The notes beneath the pieces were generated by a model. It was not told the DNA's origin. It was given only the letters and a program-made list of their open reading frames with translations, and ran no database searches. From contig CAZTJA010000063.1 of NCBI GenBank assembly GCA_964613745.1, positions 1 to 17,812 of the forward strand: 17,812 bases of DNA, in the 5' to 3' direction. The DNA comes from CAZTJA01 sp964613745 (lineage in GTDB: Bacteria; Desulfobacterota; Desulfomonilia; Desulfomonilales; Desulfomonilaceae). A program made the translations under genes and the position numbers. This document shows, one piece after another, positions 7,482 to 12,758 of this stretch (positions are counted from its first letter, which is position 1; the number at the start of each line of letters is the position of its first letter).

Positions 7482-8927
7482 ATGTCCGAAAAAATATTGT
7501 TAGGGGATTTCCAGACCCCGCAGCAATTAGCTGATGCTGTGTGCACATTGCTTCACCGGCAAGGATTACGCCCAAAGAGCCTCGTTGAACCGAATTGTGG
7601 AATAGGAAATTTTATTGCCTCCGCTTTGAATACTTTTCCCAGCTTGGAAAAAGTAATCGGAATCGACATAAACCAAGCGCATGTGGAAGCGTGCAAAAAC
7701 CGTATTTCAATGTGGGGGCTCAGATCCGAAGTCTTGGTTGGAAATATCTTTCAAATGGATCTCGACCGACTGCTTGCAGCCTTACCTGATCCTGTGCTGG
7801 TTCTCGGCAATCCACCGTGGATAACCAATTCAAGAATGGGCATCAATTCAGGCACGAATCTCCCCGTCAAGAAAAGTTTAAAAGGCTTACGAGGCTTCGC
7901 TGCGAAAACGGGCTTGTCCAATTTTGACATTTCGGAATGGGTAATCCAGGAATTCACGAAAAGAGTTGCTCCAAGAGCCGGAAACATTGCTATGCTGTGC
8001 AAAACCGGCACTGCACGGCGAGTGATTGCATCGGCAATGCACGAAAATATCTATTTGGAAGCTCAGATCAGATGCTTCGATTCCCTCGGCTATTTTGGAA
8101 TTTCCGCTTCAGCTTGTCTTTTTGTTTGCAGGAGCACGAATCGATTCAAACGTCCCATCGCGGAGCTATTTGCCTCTTTGCATGATGAAAAAGCAACCAG
8201 TTACTCGACGGTGTCTGAATCAGGTCCAATAAGCAATGTAAACGGGTACAAGAAGTATTCGGAATTGGAAGGAGCCGGACAGATCACCTGGAGATCGGGA
8301 ATGAAACACGATTGCGCCCGAGTGATGGAATTTACGCGATCTCAGAACATATTGTACAATGGGTTCAATGAGGCGGTTTGCCTGGAAGACCGTTTCATTT
8401 TTCCGCTCATAAAGAGCTCAGATTTGGGAAAAGATGTTAAGAAGGAACGCTTTGTGTTGGTTACTCAGTCGTATCTTGGCGAAGATACGCAGAATATACG
8501 GGACTATCCAGTTACATGGGAGTACCTCAGGCAACATGCTTCTTTATTAGCCAATCGTCGCAGTTCGATTTACCGAGATAAACCTGAATTCTCCGTTTTT
8601 GGAATCGGACCGTATACCTTTGCAGATTGGAAGGTTTGCGTTTCCGGTTTTTACAAGGACTACAGATTTCATTCGATAGGTCCGCGAGGAGGAAAACCTA
8701 CAATACCTGATGATACGTGTTATTTTCTGCCCTGTGAGACGAAAAAGCAGAGCGAGTTTCTCTGCGGAATTCTCAATTCAGAACCTGCCCAAAATTTTTT
8801 GGATTCAATAACTTTCCGAGATGCAAAAAGGCCCATGAACATCGGTGCGCTCAAGAGATTGGATCTACTAAAATTGTCCACTCTGTTGGAATGTGAAAAT
8901 GAACTTCGGACTTTATTTTCAATTTAA
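7482..8927 (+). CDS. Orphan N6-adenine DNA methyltransferase (TaqI/Eco57I-like)
   Basis: Protein of 481 residues, likely transferring a methyl group from AdoMet to the N6 of adenine in DNA. Seen in order: motif X-like GDFQTPQQLA (8-17), motif I VEPNCGIGNFI (35-45), motif II IGIDIN (59-64), motif III region VGNIFQMD (86-93), and the catalytic motif IV NPPW (110-113), which is diagnostic for amino-methyltransferases. NFDISEWVIQEF (147-158) matches the conserved helix after motif IV. The C-terminal part (about 290-481), with CVSGFYKDYRFHSIGPRGGKP (386-406, in part) and FLCGILNS (426-433), resembles a TaqI-like target recognition domain. No nuclease domain or neighbouring restriction gene is seen, so it is an orphan. 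ATG 7482 is preferred: it starts right before motif X, although its AGGG is 13 nt away. The tail overlaps the convergent DUF2062 gene by 9 bp. Confidence 0.85.
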   Translation: MSEKILLGDFQTPQQLADAVCTLLHRQGLRPKSLVEPNCGIGNFIASALNTFPSLEKVIGIDINQAHVEACKNRISMWGLRSEVLVGNIFQMDLDRLLAALPDPVLVLGNPPWITNSRMGINSGTNLPVKKSLKGLRGFAAKTGLSNFDISEWVIQEFTKRVAPRAGNIAMLCKTGTARRVIASAMHENIYLEAQIRCFDSLGYFGISASACLFVCRSTNRFKRPIAELFASLHDEKATSYSTVSESGPISNVNGYKKYSELEGAGQITWRSGMKHDCARVMEFTRSQNILYNGFNEAVCLEDRFIFPLIKSSDLGKDVKKERFVLVTQSYLGEDTQNIRDYPVTWEYLRQHASLLANRRSSIYRDKPEFSVFGIGPYTFADWKVCVSGFYKDYRFHSIGPRGGKPTIPDDTCYFLPCETKKQSEFLCGILNSEPAQNFLDSITFRDAKRPMNIGALKRLDLLKLSTLLECENELRTLFSI

Positions 8928-9527
8928 ATCTCTAACATCTTTTTGTTCTTCCTTTTCGGATCGAGACATTTCCATTGTTTTCAACATTTCCTGATAATCA
9001 AGGCCCATATTTCGGGCCTTACGCAGTATTCTCCTGCGTTGTAATCGGTAAGTGACGATGTAACCCATAGGAGTTATTACCGCTCCAAATAGAATGGAAC
9101 CGATTGTCCACCGTACGACAATTTCTTTTCCGAGCAGCATGAAATGTTTCAAGGAATCTATAAAGTGATCCGCATGCAGCATCGGTTTCAATAAGTCTCC
9201 GAAATCATCGGAGCTAATAACCGTTGAAGCTCCCATTACCATGGAGCCGATGTAATAAAAGCCGTAATACAGTGGAAGGATCGTGACAGGGTTATTGAGA
9301 AAAGTTACCGCAAACGCTATGACGAGGTTGTAACGCAATACCGTTCGTAGTAGTCCCATGCTTATCATGTGCGTGCCTATGGGGAAACTTAGCCCTATCA
9401 TTAACCCCACAGCAACTCCGCGTGCATCGAACCATGGAGGATTATTCGAACTACGAAACGGTTCTATAATCAGTCTTCCTGCGCGATAAAGAAGTCTTTG
9501 TAAAAAAGAATTTTGGCTCAGAGGCAA
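8919..9527 (-). CDS. DUF2062 membrane protein
   Basis: Protein of 202 residues with DUF2062 marks: a basic amphipathic N-terminus, ARGVAVGLMIGLSFPIGTH (35-53), LNNPVTILPLYYGFYYIG (77-94) and a last helix pair around 137-160. It has about three or four membrane segments and a charged tail. DUF2062 proteins are inner-membrane proteins of unknown function, sometimes found next to glycosyltransferases or as part of two-domain fusions. The start is taken as TTG 9527, since the conserved region begins 35 residues later and no ATG lies between; the ribosome binding site is poor (a GAGAG 6 nt or so upstream), so the start is uncertain. Its stop lies inside the last codons of the methyltransferase gene on the other strand. 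Confidence 0.82.
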   Translation of the reverse strand: MPLSQNSFLQRLLYRAGRLIIEPFRSSNNPPWFDARGVAVGLMIGLSFPIGTHMISMGLLRTVLRYNLVIAFAVTFLNNPVTILPLYYGFYYIGSMVMGASTVISSDDFGDLLKPMLHADHFIDSLKHFMLLGKEIVVRWTIGSILFGAVITPMGYIVTYRLQRRRILRKARNMGLDYQEMLKTMEMSRSEKEEQKDVRDLN

Positions 9528-9545
9528 TTCCGACTCTCACGTTCT

Positions 9546-9575
9546 TTGACCGATTTCTTCACTGTAATCAATTAT
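9546..9575 (+). promoter_or_regulatory. Candidate promoter for the thymidylate synthase-like gene
   Basis: TTGACC (9546-9551) and AATTAT (9570-9575) are 18 nt apart, matching 5 of 6 and 4 of 6 sigma-70 consensus bases, and lie about 60 nt before the GTG start. The gap between this gene and the divergent DUF2062 gene is only 105 nt. Low confidence because the -10 is poor. Confidence 0.3.
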
Positions 9576-9632
9576 TCTCTGTGAGGCAAGCCGCTCAGAG
9601 TCAAGCTTGAGGCATTTGGAAAGGAGGTTCAA

Positions 9633-10352
9633 GTGAAACCCATAGTCATAAATGCGGTAACAATTCCGGATGCATGGTTTCAGTGTTTGTATACGCTCAT
9701 TGAGGAGTCCAGGAAACCCGACGGGGCCGCAAGACGCTATACGGTAGACACCGGATCGAATCCCGGCGCAGATAGAATCGAATTCGATATGGCGATTGTT
9801 CACATCCGTCAGCCTGGAGTGCGTCCTCTTCTTCCGCAAATCCCCGAACATCTGAATTTACCTCCTGTTGCTGATGAGAAGTATCTTTCTGAATACATGC
9901 CCTACTTGTTGTCGCCGCAACGAAGCGCCAACGAGCACTATACGTACGGCGAGCGGCTCCAGATCGCCTGGCAATATGTGATTGATTATTATAAAAAATT
10001 CGGTGGTCGAACGAACCGGATGTGCATGGAAGTCGGTCGCCCGGAAGATGTGTTTTTCTACGATGATCCCGATGGATCATCTCCGTGCTTGCGGCTGGTA
10101 GATACCCGTATCATGGACAATAAGCTTCATTGGATCGTGTACTTCCGATCATGGAATCTTTGGTCGGGGTTCCCCGTCAATTTGGCCGGTCTACAACAGG
10201 CGAAAGAAATAATGGCCATGGAAATCGGAGTAGAGGACGGTGAAATCGTAGCTTTGTCCAAAGGATTGAATATTCGGGATTACAATATAGAAGTAGCTTT
10301 AATGCGGCTGCAAAAAGATACGGGAATCAAGCTGGGCGAAAGAAGAGAATGA
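9633..10352 (+). CDS. Thymidylate synthase family protein (methanogen-type-like)
   Basis: Protein of 239 residues, shorter than the bacterial ThyA of about 264. Thymidylate synthase turns dUMP and methylene-tetrahydrofolate into dTMP. The fold signature is visible: YTYGERL (103-109), SSPCLRLVDTRI (149-160) with the candidate catalytic Cys 152, FRSWNLWSGFPVNLAGL (171-187) matching the RSxDxxxGxPFN motif with Arg 172 and Asn 183, and a closing GEIVALSKGLNIRDY (203-217). Two canonical positions differ: the Asp of RSxD is Asn 175, and the usual HxY near the end reads NIRDY. This resembles the shorter archaeal or methanogen form rather than E. coli ThyA, and activity is not certain. The GTG start has a strong AAGGAGG 5 nt upstream. 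No dihydrofolate reductase gene is adjacent. Confidence 0.75.
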   Translation: MKPIVINAVTIPDAWFQCLYTLIEESRKPDGAARRYTVDTGSNPGADRIEFDMAIVHIRQPGVRPLLPQIPEHLNLPPVADEKYLSEYMPYLLSPQRSANEHYTYGERLQIAWQYVIDYYKKFGGRTNRMCMEVGRPEDVFFYDDPDGSSPCLRLVDTRIMDNKLHWIVYFRSWNLWSGFPVNLAGLQQAKEIMAMEIGVEDGEIVALSKGLNIRDYNIEVALMRLQKDTGIKLGERRE

Positions 10353-10380
10353 ATCGGTAAACTCATCCGAGCTTACCGAT
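10353..10380. terminator. Bidirectional hairpin between convergent genes
   Basis: Directly after the stop of the thymidylate synthase-like gene, ATCGGTAA (10353-10360) pairs with TTACCGAT (10373-10380). After one A-C mismatch, CTC (10362-10364) pairs with GAG (10369-10371) around a 4-nt loop. On the plus strand a T-rich run (TTCTTTTATG) follows some 10 nt later, and on the minus strand there is no T run. Its place between two convergent genes suggests a shared terminator, though it is not a textbook one. Confidence 0.5.
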
Positions 10381-10401
10381 GTTCACATCCTTCTTTTATG
10401 A

Positions 10402-10959
10402 TTATCGTTTACCCCAATTAAACTTAGTCTTGGATTCGGTTTCTTCAGGAGCTGCTGTTTCTTCCTGTTTGCCCCATTTGAGCTTTTTTGCTGCCGAACT
10501 GTCCGGTTCACCTGCAACAGCAGGAACGGGAGTGCCTCGGGTACGCTCCGAATCCTGAGTGTTTAGCACCGGATCTGTTCTCTTCAAGGTATCCGCTATG
10601 CCTGTCCTGTCTCTCTTGGGCTTCGCAGCTTCGACTTTGTCGGTGGTTACTGCAGGCTGCCGATCCAATGCAGGCCGTCTGGTTTCCGGGCGAGCAACAG
10701 TGGGAGGAGCAACCACCGGGGCCTCAGGTTCGGGTATTGCGACTACGGATTTTCTGTCCGACGTTTCTGTTTTGTAGCTATCATAAATTTCCTGATCACC
10801 GAATGACCTGGCCTTTGAAGATCCGTACTGAAGTTTGAAATCTTTATCGGTAATTGTCGGATCAAAACTTTTTTCGCGATCCCAATAAATTTCGGCTTGC
10901 CCCGACGTGACTATGACCAGAGACGAGACCAGCAATGCCGTAAAAACGAGTATTCTCAT
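10402..10959 (-). CDS. Exported Pro/Ala-rich protein, function unknown
   Basis: Protein of 185 residues, not recognised as a known family. A signal peptide (MRILVFTALLVSSLVIVTSG) ends near AEIYW at 22-26. The next 45 residues look folded (DPTITDKDFKLQYG and QEIYDSYK), followed by a Pro/Ala/Arg-rich disordered stretch (about 74-150). The C-terminal end carries the same short motif twice, KLKWGK (159-164) and KFNWGK (179-184). The start ATG 10959 has GGAGG 5 nt upstream and gives a proper signal peptide; the reading frame stays open upstream to 11037 but those residues have no role in export. It lies 112 nt downstream of the nitroreductase gene on the same strand with its own candidate promoter. 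Confidence 0.72.
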   Translation of the reverse strand: MRILVFTALLVSSLVIVTSGQAEIYWDREKSFDPTITDKDFKLQYGSSKARSFGDQEIYDSYKTETSDRKSVVAIPEPEAPVVAPPTVARPETRRPALDRQPAVTTDKVEAAKPKRDRTGIADTLKRTDPVLNTQDSERTRGTPVPAVAGEPDSSAAKKLKWGKQEETAAPEETESKTKFNWGKR

Positions 10960-11027
10960 AATATCCTCCGAGCGGTTTACGCCGAATCCTCTCCCCAAAT
11001 TCCTAAGTAACAGCCCACTTTTGTACA

Positions 11028-11057
11028 ATTTTATCACAGTTCATATGTATAGATCAA
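11028..11057 (-). promoter_or_regulatory. Candidate promoter for the Pro-rich exported protein
   Basis: Read on the minus strand, TTGATC (11057-11052) and TAAAAT (11033-11028) are 18 nt apart, matching 4 of 6 and 5 of 6 sigma-70 consensus bases. It lies in the 112-nt gap downstream of the nitroreductase stop and about 70 nt before the ATG at 10959, which would allow separate expression of that gene. Confidence 0.4.
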
Positions 11058-11071
11058 TTATTATTACTGTT

Positions 11072-11578
11072 TTACCACTGATCCCAATGTATTTTGTCCT
11101 GGTCGTAGCGCTTGGAAGGACCTTTCTGTTCCGCTGGATAGCCCATGGAAACCATGGAAACAGGTATGATCCTTTCCGGAATTCCAAAGATTTCGCGAAG
11201 TCCATTGATCCTTTGTTCAACCGGATATATACCAACCCAGACAGCGCCTAGTCCAATAGCATGGGCCGCCAGCAGCAAGTTTTCAGTGACCGCAGCACAA
11301 TCCAGCGGCCATCTACCGGGTAAAGCCTCCACCGTAGGATCTGCACATACGACTATTGCCGCTTGAGCCTGCCGTAGCATAAACGCGTGAGGATGAAAGT
11401 TGATCACTCGTTCCAACTTATTTCCATCCTTCGAGACTATGAAGTGCCAAGCGCCTCCGGTGGCAGTAGGAGCAGCCATTCCGGCTTTCAGTATGTCCAG
11501 GATCGTCTCGTCGGAAACCGGATCTGTTGTATACTTTCTTATGCTTCTCCGCGAGAGCAATGCCTCCATTGCTTCCAT
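11072..11578 (-). CDS. Nitroreductase family FMN oxidoreductase
   Basis: Protein of 168 residues, at the short end for the family, probably an FMN-binding homodimer that reduces nitro compounds or other electron acceptors with NAD(P)H. Seen: the FMN phosphate-binding RRSIRKY (10-16), LDILKAGMAAPTATGGAWHFIV (27-48, in part) where APTATGGAW replaces the common APSAxNxQPW, the helix ENLLLAAHAIGLGAVWVGIYP (99-119, in part), and IIPVSMVSMGYPAE (137-150) with an Arg-Tyr pair near the C-terminus. The start ATG 11578 has AAGGAG about 8 nt upstream. Between it and the upstream terminator are two TACAAT hexamers (11617-11612 and 11608-11603 on the minus strand) that could serve as -10 elements. The true substrate cannot be told from sequence. 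Confidence 0.88.
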   Translation of the reverse strand: MEAMEALLSRRSIRKYTTDPVSDETILDILKAGMAAPTATGGAWHFIVSKDGNKLERVINFHPHAFMLRQAQAAIVVCADPTVEALPGRWPLDCAAVTENLLLAAHAIGLGAVWVGIYPVEQRINGLREIFGIPERIIPVSMVSMGYPAEQKGPSKRYDQDKIHWDQW

Positions 11579-11622
11579 TTGAGTTACTCCTTTGCAAACT
11601 GGATTGTACGAATTGTATACGG

Positions 11623-11655
11623 AAAATAAAAAAAGCGCACCAGAGCGCGCTTTTT
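11623..11655 (-). terminator. Rho-independent terminator after the exported protein gene
   Basis: A 9-bp stem is formed by AAAAAGCGC (11630-11638) and GCGCTTTTT (11647-11655) with an 8-nt loop. On the minus strand the hairpin is followed by a T-rich run (complement of 11623-11629), so it ends transcription coming from the gene at 11680-12630 and separates it from the nitroreductase gene. The A/T flanks are symmetrical enough to work on the plus strand too, but no plus-strand gene enters it. Confidence 0.8.
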
Positions 11656-11679
11656 GTTTGCCAAGCTATTTGAAATATA

Positions 11680-12630
11680 TCAGCGATTTTCAGGCCCGCT
11701 GTAAACGCCCTCTTCCGTCGTGGTGCCATTTGAATAAACGCCGGAATCCGGCGGCGGAGCAGCTATCGGTTCGGCCTGAATAGGAGTGCTCAAAGCTCCT
11801 GCGCTCCAAGACATAGTTCCGCGTTTCTTGCGGCTAATCATTGTCCCGGGAGGGGCCGCATACGAGGGGTGTGCCAAATCCATACCGGAACATTTCCAAA
11901 TGTACATGAATGCATCTGCAATATCATTCAGCATGTCGGCATATATTCTGTTGCAATCAATGTTCGTAACAACCATATTCTTGTTAAATTTATAGGGAGC
12001 ACGAAGAATAGCAAAGGTGTCCTCTCGCATGAATGCTTCATATAAATCGTTGCGAACAGGGACAAAGTCAGGAACATTCGTTTTTTTGAGCCTCTCCAGA
12101 AGTTCACCTAAACATTTAAAATCACCATATCCATCGTAAAAAACCCACAAATCGATGGTACCTTCAAAGATAATCTCTTCGAAGGCCATGGTGAATTTTT
12201 CCAGGAATTCCACATCAGGATAGTCCGGTAATTTCAGCAAGATGATTGAATAGGCGATCATCCCCAGCCGCCCTGCAAGATTCGCAGGAGCTGTATCCAA
12301 TTTGAGATCCCCACCTTTAAGCGCTTCTACGCAATACGGTATGTCCCTGGACAATCGAGCAAAAGCTTCTCTTCTGATTTCTTCTATGTCCTTCAGTTTT
12401 GCCGGACTGAACCGGATGTCCCTCGTCATGAAAGTCATGCCCCGAAGAAAATCATACCGGTTTTGGTATATATATTGAGCCATTGATCGAGGAATAAAGC
12501 GAATAAAATCCTTAACTGCAGTTTCTAAGAAGAAAACATGAGTATCGTAGGGCACGTATGCCTTTGCGGGGTTTGCTGCAGCCAAGAACAATACCAGGAT
12601 GAGAAGACTTTTGAGGATGAACTTTTGCAC
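11680..12630 (-). CDS. Exported protein of unknown function
   Basis: Protein of 316 residues, no family recognised. A signal peptide (residues 1-24, cut after AKA) is followed by a mostly alpha-helical domain (about 27-250) with many aromatic residues, for example YDFLRGMTFMTRDI (59-72), LAGRLGMIAYSIILLKLPDYPDVEF (118-142, in part) and a helix ADMLNDIADAFMYIWK (231-246). The last 65 residues are low complexity (Pro, Ala, Ser, Gly), with GVYS twice at 297-300 and 308-311. The helical layout recalled zinc phospholipase C-like proteins, but only two His remain in the mature chain, so the zinc site is absent. Start: GTG 12630 with AAAGGAGG 6 nt upstream. Its leader holds competing hairpins described separately, and a strong terminator follows. 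Confidence 0.78.
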   Translation of the reverse strand: MQKFILKSLLILVLFLAAANPAKAYVPYDTHVFFLETAVKDFIRFIPRSMAQYIYQNRYDFLRGMTFMTRDIRFSPAKLKDIEEIRREAFARLSRDIPYCVEALKGGDLKLDTAPANLAGRLGMIAYSIILLKLPDYPDVEFLEKFTMAFEEIIFEGTIDLWVFYDGYGDFKCLGELLERLKKTNVPDFVPVRNDLYEAFMREDTFAILRAPYKFNKNMVVTNIDCNRIYADMLNDIADAFMYIWKCSGMDLAHPSYAAPPGTMISRKKRGTMSWSAGALSTPIQAEPIAAPPPDSGVYSNGTTTEEGVYSGPENR

Positions 12631-12631
12631 C

Positions 12632-12680
12632 GTGGTCCTCCTTTATGGAGATCCACAGTACCGCGAAGGAGGATCTCCAC
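12632..12680 (-). promoter_or_regulatory. Leader with mutually exclusive hairpins controlling the ribosome binding site
   Basis: On the minus-strand mRNA, structure A pairs UGGAGAUCC (12679-12671) with GGAUCUCCA (12654-12646), 9 bp with a 16-nt loop, and leaves the ribosome binding site AAAGGAGG (12644-12637) free. Structure B pairs UCCUCCUU (12673-12666) with AAGGAGGA (12643-12636) and GUGG (12680-12677) with CCAC (12635-12632), 12 bp with a 3-nt AGA bulge, and buries the ribosome binding site up to 2 nt before the GUG start. Both need the same 5' arm, so they cannot coexist. This is the layout of a translational on/off switch. The pairings are seen in the sequence; the function and trigger are inferred. 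Confidence 0.5.
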
Positions 12681-12715
12681 GCTGCAGACCATAGCATAGA
12701 TTCCTGTCAATTTCA

Positions 12716-12747
12716 AATATAATTACGGTAAGCTATGTAATTATATT
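12716..12747. repeat. 11-bp AT-rich inverted repeat after mutS
   Basis: AATATAATTAC (12716-12726) and GTAATTATATT (12737-12747) are perfect inverted arms around 10 nt. The element begins 12 nt after the mutS stop on the minus strand. With only one G-C pair and no T run behind it, it is a poor terminator; a protein-binding site upstream of the next gene is equally possible. A TTGACA (12710-12705, minus strand) lies just beyond it, but no good -10 follows at the right distance. Confidence 0.45.
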
Positions 12748-12758
12748 AATTTTGATTC

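Noticed and set aside
7044..9527. Restriction-modification or phage defence island around the methyltransferase
   Set aside because: Neighbours are an exported Gly-rich protein and a DUF2062 protein; no nuclease, helicase, integrase or toxin gene is seen.
10960..11037. N-terminal extension of the Pro-rich protein
   Set aside because: The extra 26 residues would block the signal peptide, while ATG 10959 has a good ribosome binding site.
11680..12630. Zinc-dependent phospholipase C-like protein
   Set aside because: The helical layout is only vaguely similar and the mature chain has just two His, too few for the three-zinc site.
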